Below are positions 16,764 through 23,666 of a stretch of DNA of 37,075 bases, in pieces. The notes under the pieces were generated by a model, which worked only from the letters and a program-made list of their open reading frames with translations, ran no database searches and was not told where the DNA came from. Numbering within the stretch: position 1 is the stretch's first letter; every line of letters starts with the position of its first letter. The position numbers and the translations under genes were made by a program. The DNA comes from Candidatus Nitrosopumilus sp. (GTDB lineage: Archaea > Thermoproteota > Nitrososphaeria > Nitrososphaerales > Nitrosopumilaceae), in NCBI GenBank assembly GCA_029862085.1, contig JAOTXZ010000011.1, positions 1 to 37,075 of the forward strand. Direction: 5' to 3'.

Positions 16764-17852
16764 TTAATTTACAATTACTTTACCAGTCATCCATGGATGA
16801 AGCATACAATGATAATCATATTCTCCAGATTCAGCAAAATTATGCTCCCAGGATTGATTTACCATCATCATTCCTGAATCAAAAAGGCCATCATGATTTG
16901 ACGGTGTCCCACTTGTTACTGTGTGAGCTGCAGAATCAACATTATTCCAAATTACGGTTTCACCTGAACTAATTTCAATCTGATAAGGAAGATAGCATTC
17001 ATTCGATTCTTGGCATCCTGGTGCACCAGAACCTATTGCCATTAAAACTTCGGCAGGACCTGAAGATATCTCTTCAACCATTGGTTCTTCAGAGGGTTCT
17101 TCTGGAGTTGCTTCTTCTGGAATCACGACCATTTCTTCAAATTCAATTACAATTATTTCACCTGTCATCCAAGGATGCACCATACAAAAGTAAGGATAAG
17201 TTCCTGCTTCATCAAAAGTAAATTCATAAGTATTTCCTGACATGAACAAACTACTATCAAAAACACCTGATGGGCCATCAGCGGAACTTCCTGCAGTTAC
17301 TGTGTGGGCCGCAGAATCAATATTATCCCAAGAAACAGTATTACCCACCCAAATTTCTATCGAGTATGGAAGATAGCATTCATTAGTTTCTTCACATCCA
17401 GGAACTCCGCTTCCTTCTGCTAATGATACAACGTGAGTTTGAGGCGCTATAGGTGCTGCCATAGTGGAACTTTCTGGTGTTGGTTCTGGTGTTGGTTCTG
17501 GTGTTGGTTCTGGTGTTGGTTCTGGTGTTGGTTCTGGTGTTGGTTCTGGTGTTGGTTCTGGTGTTGGTTCTGGTGTTGGTTCTGTCACAGCACCAGTTGT
17601 TCCTGGTTCAGCGACAACGCATTCACCAGGATAAGATAATTCAACATCTGCAACATGCAACATACACAAATTGCCATACGTATTTCCATCCACACCACAT
17701 TGGGGTAACCACTCCATTGTACAAATAGTTGGTTTTTCTCCAGTTGGCATTGCAGGAGCTTCTGAAAGATAACCAGGATCTGCTGCAATCATACCTAAAA
17801 TACCTGCAATGAGCAAACCAACTACTATAATTATTCCATATGTAAGATTCAT
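16764..17852 (-). CDS. Secreted Kazal-like plus tandem cupredoxin protein with PEPT linker
   Basis: A 362-residue exported protein with an unusual domain string. A hydrophobic N-terminal helix (residues 4-23) is followed by a Kazal-like domain at about 41-80 with Cys 44, 52, 63 and 78; the core spacing C-x7-C-x6-Y-x3-C is that of Kazal protease inhibitors. Next is a PEPT linker (91-127), then two plastocyanin-like domains. Type 1 copper ligands are complete in both: H183, C223, H226, M229 and H310, C349, H352, M355. Each also has a nearby Cys pair (153/159, 280/286) likely to be a disulfide. It would sit outside the membrane and could shuttle electrons, as small blue copper proteins are thought to in ammonia-oxidizing archaea; the Kazal function is unknown. 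It starts 1 nt after the HEAT gene stop. Confidence 0.9.
   Translation of the reverse strand: MNLTYGIIIVVGLLIAGILGMIAADPGYLSEAPAMPTGEKPTICTMEWLPQCGVDGNTYGNLCMLHVADVELSYPGECVVAEPGTTGAVTEPTPEPTPEPTPEPTPEPTPEPTPEPTPEPTPEPTPESSTMAAPIAPQTHVVSLAEGSGVPGCEETNECYLPYSIEIWVGNTVSWDNIDSAAHTVTAGSSADGPSGVFDSSLFMSGNTYEFTFDEAGTYPYFCMVHPWMTGEIIVIEFEEMVVIPEEATPEEPSEEPMVEEISSGPAEVLMAIGSGAPGCQESNECYLPYQIEISSGETVIWNNVDSAAHTVTSGTPSNHDGLFDSGMMMVNQSWEHNFAESGEYDYHCMLHPWMTGKVIVN
17473..17583. repeat. Perfect 12-bp tandem repeat, nine units (PEPT linker)
   Basis: The plus-strand unit TCTGGTGTTGGT repeats nine times without a mismatch from 17473 to 17580, then the next partial unit begins. On the minus strand it encodes Pro-Glu-Pro-Thr repeats. 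The lack of even synonymous differences suggests copy-number change by slippage. The same unit recurs near 25121-25206 in another gene. Confidence 0.95.
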
Positions 17853-17853
17853 C

Positions 17854-18342
17854 TTATCCCCCCGTTAATTTAGCAAACTTTTCATTTTTACTAAGTTTCT
17901 CCATAAATTGAATATTAGATAAAGCTACTACCGCAGATTCTACAACTGGTTTATCAGGATCATTTAGAGCTTGTTCTAAAGCGTTTTTTGCATCTGTTGA
18001 ACCAATGACCCCAAGTGCAATTGCAGCTTCATGTCTTACAAACATACTAGGATCATTTAGAGTTGAATTAACAAGTGGAGATATTCCACTAGAAAGACAC
18101 ATCTGCCCCAATGAAAATGCAGCTTCATGTCTTACCAGCTCATTTTCATCATGTTTGAGAACTTTGGCAATATAGGGAACTTTATCTTCGCCACCAAAGT
18201 CTACCAAGATGCAAGTTGCTCTCGTTCTAATAACATAATCAGGATGGTCTAAAAGATTTACAAAATATTGTGTATCTTTTTGTTCATATTTAGCCTCCAT
18301 TGCTGCAAAAAGTTGAAGTCTATCTTCGGTTACTACTTGCAT
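17854..18342 (-). CDS. HEAT-repeat protein with paired His-Glu motifs
   Basis: A 162-residue all-helical protein of about four HEAT/PBS-lyase-like repeats. Two consecutive repeats carry the motif RHEAAxxLG: VRHEAAFSLGQM (H72, E73) and VRHEAAIALGVIG (H104, E105), 32 residues apart. In eukaryotic deoxyhypusine hydroxylase, four His-Glu pairs in HEAT repeats bind a di-iron centre, and each half has two pairs 33 residues apart. This protein therefore resembles one half of such a site. Whether it binds metal, dimerises or only scaffolds is inference. A TATA-like element lies about 28 bp upstream of the ATG at 18342. The Kazal/cupredoxin gene follows after 1 nt, so they are co-transcribed. Confidence 0.85.
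   Translation of the reverse strand: MQVVTEDRLQLFAAMEAKYEQKDTQYFVNLLDHPDYVIRTRATCILVDFGGEDKVPYIAKVLKHDENELVRHEAAFSLGQMCLSSGISPLVNSTLNDPSMFVRHEAAIALGVIGSTDAKNALEQALNDPDKPVVESAVVALSNIQFMEKLSKNEKFAKLTGG
17857..17863 (-). promoter_or_regulatory. G-rich ribosome binding site for the cupredoxin gene
   Basis: The last codons of the HEAT gene read GGGGGGA, followed by the stop TAA, one G and the cupredoxin ATG. The purine run is 4 nt from the start codon and could serve as a Shine-Dalgarno element for reinitiation. Confidence 0.4.
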
Positions 18343-18364
18343 TTGATTTTGGAGGTTTTTGTGT

Positions 18365-18375
18365 CCTATATTAGG
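18365..18375 (-). promoter_or_regulatory. TATA box for the HEAT-cupredoxin operon
   Basis: CTAATATAGG on the minus strand is centred about 28 bp upstream of the HEAT gene ATG, consistent with leaderless initiation. Confidence 0.45.
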
Positions 18376-18552
18376 CTAATCAAACTATTCAATTTTTAAT
18401 TTTTATTCTGAGAATAAACACATTTCTTAAATTTGATGAACATGTAATGATGTCAAGGTAACGACCTGAACCAAAAAAGACCAGAATTTACGGTTAATCC
18501 CTATTGTAAAAGAGGATTTGAATCTAAAAATTGATCTTAAGGAATTGAAATA

Positions 18553-18672
18553 ATGTTTGTTTGTCGAAAGTGTGGAAAAGAAATAGAGGAAAAGGAAATT
18601 TCTCATGAATATCAGCTAGAGCATCGTAGAGGAAAAGTTTCAAGTGACAAGATTTGTTCTGAATGTAATTAG
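18553..18672 (+). CDS. Tiny zinc-ribbon protein (39 aa)
   Basis: An ATG-started ORF of 39 codons plus TAG. It begins MFVCRKCGKEIEE and ends DKICSECN, so two CxxC knuckles flank a charged centre (HEYQLEHRRGK). This is the layout of a one-domain zinc ribbon, and four Cys in 39 residues is unlikely by chance. The function is unknown; such miniature zinc ribbons are frequent in archaea. It lies alone in a 424-nt spacer between the HEAT gene promoter and the thioredoxin-like gene, 94 nt upstream of the latter on the same strand. The remainder of the spacer shows no other gene. Confidence 0.6.
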   Translation: MFVCRKCGKEIEEKEISHEYQLEHRRGKVSSDKICSECN

Positions 18673-18766
18673 TAGATAAAAAATATAAAAATTAAAAGTA
18701 ACTTTTCTCGAAGGAATGGATCTAAAAATTTTAGATATGTATTTAATGGAAAAAATGTGATTATTT

Positions 18767-19435
18767 TTGTTGAGCGCAGTAATAGGACAAAAATCGCCCA
18801 ATCTAGGGGTATCAGAATGGATTCAAGGAGCTCCAACTAGTTTAGAGCAGGAAAAAGACAAGATTGTTTTAGTTGAGGTGTTTCAAGTAAATTGTCCTGG
18901 ATGCTTCATGAATGCAATTCCAGAGGCAATAGAGATTTACAACAAGTACAAAGATGATGGAGTAAGAGTTTTAGGAATAGCAACAGCTTTTGAGGATTAT
19001 GATAAAAATACTCTAGAAAATTTGAAAATGTTGGCAGAAACGGGAGAAGTAATCGGAGAGACAAAAAAAGCACTTTCGATGTATGGACAATTACAGGATG
19101 GTAACAAATTGCCTTTCAAAATTCCTTTTCCTCTAGGGATGGATAATTTATCCAAAGTTGATGGAGAAGCAAGCCAAGAACAGATTATGAAATTTATTTA
19201 CGCTCAACTTCCAGAGTTTGACTCACAACCTGAAGATTATAGAAACCAAATTATTCAAAGAGTAAAGGATCATTTTAAATCAAAAGAATTTTCTGCAGAA
19301 ACCTTTGAGAAATTTTCATTGCAAGGAACTCCATCTACAATCCTTATTGATAGAAAGGGAATCCTAAGGGATGTCTCATTTGGAGGATCTGGACATTTAG
19401 AGTCAATGATTCAAAAATTAATTGCTGAAGGATAG
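18767..19435 (+). CDS. Thioredoxin-like (TlpA/redoxin-type) protein
   Basis: A 222-residue thioredoxin-fold protein. The active-site motif CPGC (C43, C46) sits in EVFQVNCPGCFMNAIPEA. A central insertion runs from YKDDGVRVLGIATAFEDYD to the helical region near residue 180. The cis-Pro region is GTPSTILIDRKGILRD, typical of TlpA/AhpC-TSA-like redoxins. No signal peptide or membrane anchor is visible, so a cytoplasmic disulfide reductase or peroxidase-like role is inferred. The start is a TTG at 18767 with no strong support; the conserved domain begins around residue 15-25, so a slightly later start is possible. Confidence 0.85.
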   Translation: MLSAVIGQKSPNLGVSEWIQGAPTSLEQEKDKIVLVEVFQVNCPGCFMNAIPEAIEIYNKYKDDGVRVLGIATAFEDYDKNTLENLKMLAETGEVIGETKKALSMYGQLQDGNKLPFKIPFPLGMDNLSKVDGEASQEQIMKFIYAQLPEFDSQPEDYRNQIIQRVKDHFKSKEFSAETFEKFSLQGTPSTILIDRKGILRDVSFGGSGHLESMIQKLIAEG

Positions 19436-19498
19436 TATCAAATTAAACTATTCACCAATTTTTGTTTTGGAATTTTTTAAAACTTGTAATTAGAGATA

Positions 19499-19579
19499 TT
19501 ATTGAAAAAATACAATTGCCAGTGATAATGAAACCACTATACAAAACCCTGCAATTAAGGCAATTTTATCATTTTCCAT
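19499..19579 (-). CDS. Putative 26-aa single-span membrane peptide
   Basis: An ATG ORF of 26 codons plus TAA: MENDKIAL then a hydrophobic run (IAGFCIVVSLSLAIVFF) ending in Q. The pattern of short charged N-terminus and one membrane helix resembles a real micro-protein, and it lies downstream of another such ORF on the same strand. Chance cannot be excluded in an AT-rich spacer. Confidence 0.3.
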   Translation of the reverse strand: MENDKIALIAGFCIVVSLSLAIVFFQ

Positions 19580-19672
19580 AATTTCCCATAGATTTTTTAT
19601 AATAAAAACAATGCATGTTGAAATTTAAACAATACAAAATACTAAATCAATAATCTTCAAGTAAAATTTTGA

Positions 19673-19759
19673 TTAAAGTCTATACAATAATGACATTATT
19701 GAATAATAAACTACTACACTTATCGCAATAATTATAACTCCAATCTTTGACCTTTTCAT
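19673..19759 (-). CDS. Putative 28-aa single-span membrane peptide coupled to the CFI-box gene
   Basis: The ATG of this ORF overlaps the stop of the upstream 277-residue gene in the arrangement ATGA, a classic sign of translational coupling. The peptide starts MKRSKIG, continues with a hydrophobic helix (VIIIAISVVVYYSIMSLL) and ends YRL before TAA. A positively charged N-terminus followed by one helix fits an inner-face-anchored membrane peptide. There is no known family. Confidence 0.45.
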   Translation of the reverse strand: MKRSKIGVIIIAISVVVYYSIMSLLYRL

Positions 19760-20589
19760 CTCTTGCTTAACCTTACTATAATTAATGCAGGAGTAACAAA
19801 ATACATTCCTATATTCAATAAAATAATACTAATCCCATATCCAAGAACCTCAATCTCTGAGTTCATGTCTACACTATTCAAAATTGATAGTGAAAAAAGT
19901 AAAGGAGTTATAGAAATTTTCACGGTTTCTCTAAACAATGGATTTTCCCTTTCCAAATCAGCCACTTGGGGGCTAAAGGAATAATAGAAATTATTGAAAG
20001 CAGACATAAAATCAGAACCTGACTGGGTTTGTAACAATTCGTTGTCTCGTAATTCTCTCAATTGTTGGACTTGGGGAGAAAGTTCAGAACCAAAGGTCGC
20101 AGTGGCAATTAGACATCCACCATTTTCTGAGGGAGGGGTTTCATTTCCAGTTACATTCTCTTGATTCCCAGATTCATCTACTTTATCCAAATCTTCCAGA
20201 TAGTTTGTGGCAATCACATCTAATTTGTTATCACCTGAACCAGTAAAATTTAGCGTAATAAAGGAAATTTTCTTATTCGAGTTTATTTTTGGCTCAAATA
20301 GTTGATCATTTAGATAGAACGTAAAATTTCCACTCAAAAGTTTTTGTGGAATAATTAGTTCACCCAAATTTTTTTCTAAACTACTAAAGATGTAAAGAGT
20401 GATTTGTTTTTGATCTTTATCAAACTCCACTTCATCAACATCAAAATTAGCAGTTGTCGTTATTTCAAATATCTGTCCCCCGGTTTCAATATCGAATCTG
20501 TTTACAAGACCTGTAGCATCAGAAATTGCACCAAATGCAGGAGTGAATACAAGTATCAACAAAGATGGAAGTAATAATTTAAAATTCAA
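19756..20589 (-). CDS. Secreted/membrane CFI-box-type protein
   Basis: A 277-residue protein with a signal peptide (KLLLPSLLILVFTPAFGA) and a beta-rich extracellular region (about 25-140). A Cys-led box follows, GGCLIATATFGSELSPQVQQ near residue 158, continuing LRELRDNELLQT and YYSFSPQVADLERENP. This is the CFI-box C-terminal module found in many thaumarchaeal surface proteins; its function is unknown. Two C-terminal hydrophobic segments (ITPLLFSLSIL and YGISIILLNIGMYFVTPALIIV) end in a basic tail. The start is TTG at 20589, 2 nt after the L15e stop, and a 28-aa ORF overlaps its stop. Confidence 0.82.
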   Translation of the reverse strand: MNFKLLLPSLLILVFTPAFGAISDATGLVNRFDIETGGQIFEITTTANFDVDEVEFDKDQKQITLYIFSSLEKNLGELIIPQKLLSGNFTFYLNDQLFEPKINSNKKISFITLNFTGSGDNKLDVIATNYLEDLDKVDESGNQENVTGNETPPSENGGCLIATATFGSELSPQVQQLRELRDNELLQTQSGSDFMSAFNNFYYSFSPQVADLERENPLFRETVKISITPLLFSLSILNSVDMNSEIEVLGYGISIILLNIGMYFVTPALIIVRLSKR

Positions 20590-20591
20590 TT

Positions 20592-21050
20592 TTATGCAGC
20601 TGGTGCACCGACTCTATTTCTTAATTCTTTATCCTGAGCAACTCGTGGATGCTGGGGATCAGCTAGAATTATTTCAAACCAATAATGCATACCGTCTTTG
20701 TATACAAAGTATGAACCCAAAAGTTTCATGTTTGGATATCTTTCAAGAACTCTTCTTTCAGAGACCGTTTTCATGTTATCATCAGCCTTTATTCGAGTTA
20801 CACCAAGATGTTTTGGTCGTCTTCCCCCGCGTGGTCTTTGCTTTCTCATACCGCCAGTTCCAACTCTCATTCTAACTACTACAATGCCCTGTTTTGCCTT
20901 GTAACCCAGGCGTCTGGCTCTTTGAATACGACTAGGTCGGTCAATTCTGGTAATGGCATTTTGCTTTCGCCAACCAACTACTCGATCTCGAATATCGGGA
21001 GAATTCTCATTCCAGAGTTTCACCCAAATCTTATCTTGCAAACCAGGCAT
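20592..21050 (-). CDS. rpl15e: 50S ribosomal protein L15e
   Basis: Archaeal/eukaryotic L15e, a large-subunit protein that contacts 23S rRNA. Core motifs: ITRIDRPSRIQRARRLGYKAKQGIVVVRMRV (split by region), GGMRKQRPRGGRRPKHLG, then ERYPNMKLLGSYFVYKDGMHYWFEIIL. I prefer the ATG at 21050 (MPGLQDKIWVKLW), because archaeal L15e proteins begin near this point before the WR-x-N-A-I-x-R segment; the frame extends upstream to a TTG at 21113, adding 21 residues unlike the family. A purine-rich AAAGGGGAT lies about 16 nt before the ATG. The CBS gene is upstream on the same strand and the CFI-box gene directly follows. Confidence 0.92.
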   Translation of the reverse strand: MPGLQDKIWVKLWNENSPDIRDRVVGWRKQNAITRIDRPSRIQRARRLGYKAKQGIVVVRMRVGTGGMRKQRPRGGRRPKHLGVTRIKADDNMKTVSERRVLERYPNMKLLGSYFVYKDGMHYWFEIILADPQHPRVAQDKELRNRVGAPAA

Positions 21051-21124
21051 ATCGGCACTAATAAAATCCCCTTTAATAACTGTAAATTCAGGCTTATTTT
21101 CACATTTTTTCAAGAATTGAAAAA

Positions 21125-22009
21125 TTAATTTGATGTTTTCACATCTGCCAAGACGTTAACGATATCTGTTTTTGTCACTATTCCAACTAATTTTTCGTTT
21201 TTTATTACTGGAATTCCACTAATGCCATGTCTTATCATCAAAATTGCTGCGACATAAACAACAGCATCAGGAGATACTACAAAGGGATTTTTTGTCATAA
21301 TATCTTTTGCAGAAAAGGTAAGCAGATGACTTAATTGATTTGCATTAACATCATTGATTTGAGAACTCTGAGCAAATTCTGATGGATCTGTAAATTCTGT
21401 AAACGAATCAAAAGTCTTTGCTGGAATAAAATCACGATATGTAATGATTCCTACTGGAATCTTATTTTTTGTGACAACTACTCTTCTAATTGCATTGTTA
21501 AATAAAACACTCTCTACTTCAAACAAGGATTCATCTGGAGAAACAGTGATTACTTTTTTTGTCATTATTTTGGATATTTTTAATGATGCCGTACTTTGAA
21601 CTAAAAAGGTTGATACAAGATCAGTTTTTGTCACAACCCCAATCAGTTTATGCCTATTATTCACCACAACGACAGAACTAATCCCATGCTTTTTCATCTG
21701 TTTGGCACATTCATGTATCGAAGCATCAAGAGAAACCGTAACCAGGTTTTTTGACATGATATCTCTGACTAGAATTTTCCCTATCGGTTTTGTACTATAT
21801 ATGGAGACACTTTTTGCAATATCTTTTTCAGTGATAATTCCTACCGGTTTTTTATCAAACTCTATAACTAATCTTCCAATTCTATGTCGAATCAAAATAT
21901 CCCTTGCATCCAATACTGAGGTATTTGGAGGAATGGTTATGGGGGTTTTAACTATCGATGTTAATGTTACTGGAATATTTTCCAATATTTTTGTTGCTTT
22001 CTTTTTCAT
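21125..22009 (-). CDS. Four-CBS-domain protein
   Basis: A 294-residue protein consisting of four CBS motifs (two Bateman modules) and nothing else. Repeated signatures: RIGRLVIEFDKKPVGIITEKDI, then GISSVVVVNNRHKLIGVVTKTD, RRVVVTKNKIPVGIITYRDF and GISGIPVIKNEKLVGIVTKTDI, with DIMSKN/KIMTKK/DIMTKN linkers between them. CBS pairs bind adenosine nucleotides and act as energy or ligand sensors; the target is unknown. A TTG precedes the ATG at 22009, and the ATG fits a TATA-like box about 26 bp upstream. It is 74 nt upstream of the L15e ATG and may share its transcript. Confidence 0.92.
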   Translation of the reverse strand: MKKKATKILENIPVTLTSIVKTPITIPPNTSVLDARDILIRHRIGRLVIEFDKKPVGIITEKDIAKSVSIYSTKPIGKILVRDIMSKNLVTVSLDASIHECAKQMKKHGISSVVVVNNRHKLIGVVTKTDLVSTFLVQSTASLKISKIMTKKVITVSPDESLFEVESVLFNNAIRRVVVTKNKIPVGIITYRDFIPAKTFDSFTEFTDPSEFAQSSQINDVNANQLSHLLTFSAKDIMTKNPFVVSPDAVVYVAAILMIRHGISGIPVIKNEKLVGIVTKTDIVNVLADVKTSN

Positions 22010-22029
22010 CAAATGTAGAAAATACTTGT

Positions 22030-22041
22030 GTCTATATCAAG
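22030..22041 (-). promoter_or_regulatory. TATA box for the CBS-domain gene
   Basis: TTGATATAGA on the minus strand, centred about 26 bp upstream of the ATG at 22009, fits leaderless transcription. Confidence 0.45.
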
Positions 22042-22203
22042 TGGAGATAAAATATCACTATTGAAAATCATATCATAGATTAAAATTAAAAATTAATGGA
22101 GATTGGATAATTTTTATTTTATGAAATCTAAAATATGTTTTGGGAAGGCGGATTTATGACAAATTGTTCCTTGAGACAAAAACTGGGTGAAATTCTCGTT
22201 GTA

Positions 22204-22743
22204 TTAACGGGCCCATTTAGCGTTCTTGTATTTTTCCTTGAACTGATCTACTACACAATCCAAGAATGGAATGACATCTTGACATTGGTCAATTATCTTC
22301 TTTTTACTTCCCATGTTTTGAAACATCTCCAATGCTTTTCCTCTAAACTCAACTTCCGGATCAGTATAGATTTCAATTTCAACTGTATCAATCGATGTTA
22401 CCCAATCATCACTTACCCTTAATTCGACTACGTAAAGTCCAACTATATCAGGTGTAAAATTTACATTAACATATGTCGGAACGGGCCAAACCGGCATTGT
22501 AAGATTACTTCCCTCTGGCACTGAAATGAATGACCACAAATATGATAAATTATCTCCATCTGGATCATACGAACCTGTTCCATTCAATGTAACAACAAAT
22601 CCGCCAACTGGTACCATTTGATTTATTCCAGCATTAGCAATTGGTTCTGTATTTGTATCTGATTGAGGAGTTACTGCAGTAGCACTTGAAAACGTTAAGA
22701 TCGCCAGGGCTACGAGTACAAAATCCATTATGCCACCCTCCAT
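22204..22743 (-). CDS. Secreted PKD-domain protein
   Basis: A 179-residue exported protein. The signal peptide is MDFVLVALAILTFSSATAV, probably used from ATG 22743 or 22728. One PKD (Ig-like) domain spans about residues 33-128: IANAGINQMVPVGGFVV, then GTGSYDPDGDNLSYLWSF and DIVGLYVVELRVSDDW. The C-terminal 45 residues are helical and contain two Cys (DQCQDVIPFLDCVVDQ) that could form a disulfide. PKD domains mediate surface protein-protein or protein-glycan contacts. No anchor or sorting motif is seen. Confidence 0.82.
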   Translation of the reverse strand: MEGGIMDFVLVALAILTFSSATAVTPQSDTNTEPIANAGINQMVPVGGFVVTLNGTGSYDPDGDNLSYLWSFISVPEGSNLTMPVWPVPTYVNVNFTPDIVGLYVVELRVSDDWVTSIDTVEIEIYTDPEVEFRGKALEMFQNMGSKKKIIDQCQDVIPFLDCVVDQFKEKYKNAKWAR

Positions 22744-22960
22744 GATTCTGAATTTTTCACAAAGTGTTTTGCTACAGAAATGTCTTGGCCCAATGATTTC
22801 ATCGACTGATTTTTTGTATATAGCGCTAAAAGATGTTGAGTGAACAAATATTACATAGAAAACGAAAAATACAAACTTTTTTGGAATTTGGGAGTAAATA
22901 AAAATAAAATTGTAATAATTTTTTAGCTACAAAATTTGTAGATTTTTTTTGAAATAAAAG

Positions 22961-23335
22961 TTAATCTAGAAAACGAATACGAGTTTCTATTACTTTATTC
23001 ACCAATTCATTAACATCAATATCAACTTCTGTAGTCATTAAAATAATTCCGTCATTACCATGCGAAATTGTTATTCGATTTACCTTACCATACTGAGCCA
23101 TTGCAAATTTTGGTGCCCCAATTTTAGAACTCATTTTTTTACGAGAAGTCCATCTATTCTGAGCCTCAGATAAGGATGATTTAATTTCTTCATCTTCAAA
23201 ATATCTCTCTACACCTTCTCGAAATTTGGCCTTAAATTGTCCATCATAAATTGCCACCAACCTAATGTTTGGATCAAGTTTAATGGCCTCATCTAAAAAT
23301 TTTCGATAATCGATGTCATTTACCAGTTTTGACAT
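22961..23335 (-). CDS. DUF6659-like thaumarchaeal protein
   Basis: A 124-residue soluble protein. The pattern LDPNIRLVAIYDGQFKAK, RWTSRKKMSSKIGAPKFAMA, QYGKVNRITISHG and ILMTTEVDID resembles DUF6659, a roadblock/longin-like family expanded in Nitrososphaerota. The fold would be a small alpha/beta sensor or scaffold domain; no activity is known. The ATG at 23335 is supported by the family-like N-terminus. It stands alone, with a 331-nt spacer upstream shared with the divergent secreted-protein gene. I assign the family by remembered pattern, so moderately. Confidence 0.7.
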   Translation of the reverse strand: MSKLVNDIDYRKFLDEAIKLDPNIRLVAIYDGQFKAKFREGVERYFEDEEIKSSLSEAQNRWTSRKKMSSKIGAPKFAMAQYGKVNRITISHGNDGIILMTTEVDIDVNELVNKVIETRIRFLD

Positions 23336-23528
23336 TTCTTTTCGCCCAAAATTGTATCAAAGGAAATATTACTTAAGGATAATCCCAATTTTTAGATTGA
23401 TTACTTGATTTTATAAGGTGATTTTGCCAATATTCGTTTTTAATAATTAAATAATGTGTATTTAATATCAGTTCAAAATCAGCACTTTTCTATTTGAAAA
23501 ATAACTAAAAAAGAAATTGTTTAAAATG

Positions 23529-23562
23529 CTCTTAGAGTGGGATTTTGCCCGCACTCAAAGAG
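23529..23562. other. Strong hairpin in a 331-nt spacer
   Basis: CTCTTAGAGTGGG pairs with CCCGCACTCAAAGAG across the short loop ATTTTG, with one mismatch and one bulge. The spacer 23336-23666 holds no gene; apart from this element it is AT-rich. The hairpin lies about 105-138 bp upstream of the GTG at 23667. It could be a leader structure, a small RNA or a protein-binding site. Confidence 0.45.
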
Positions 23563-23666
23563 TTGTATCCGTAGAAAACTCGATAACTGATTTGTAGCTC
23601 AGATATTAAAAAAGATTTCTTGTAAATTAAACCAGTTTTTATTACCAATGAAAGATAGTTTCCTAT

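Noticed and set aside
17433-17728. Two plus-strand ORFs made of Trp-Cys-Trp-Phe or Leu-Val repeats
   Set aside because: They are the complement of the PEPT-encoding 12-bp repeat; the minus-strand gene with complete copper domains is the real one.
18433-18469. Possible C/D-box small RNA (TTGATGA, ATGATGT, CTGA)
   Set aside because: Too short, the first box lacks the expected purine, no D' box and no terminal stem; boxes this short occur by chance.
22135-22422. 95-aa plus-strand ORF starting MFWEGGFM
   Set aside because: It runs antisense through the PKD-protein gene and its composition changes from hydrophobic to random; no start signal is evident.
23598-23612. GTAGCTCAG, like a tRNA D-arm
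   Set aside because: No acceptor stem, anticodon arm or T-arm can be assembled around it.
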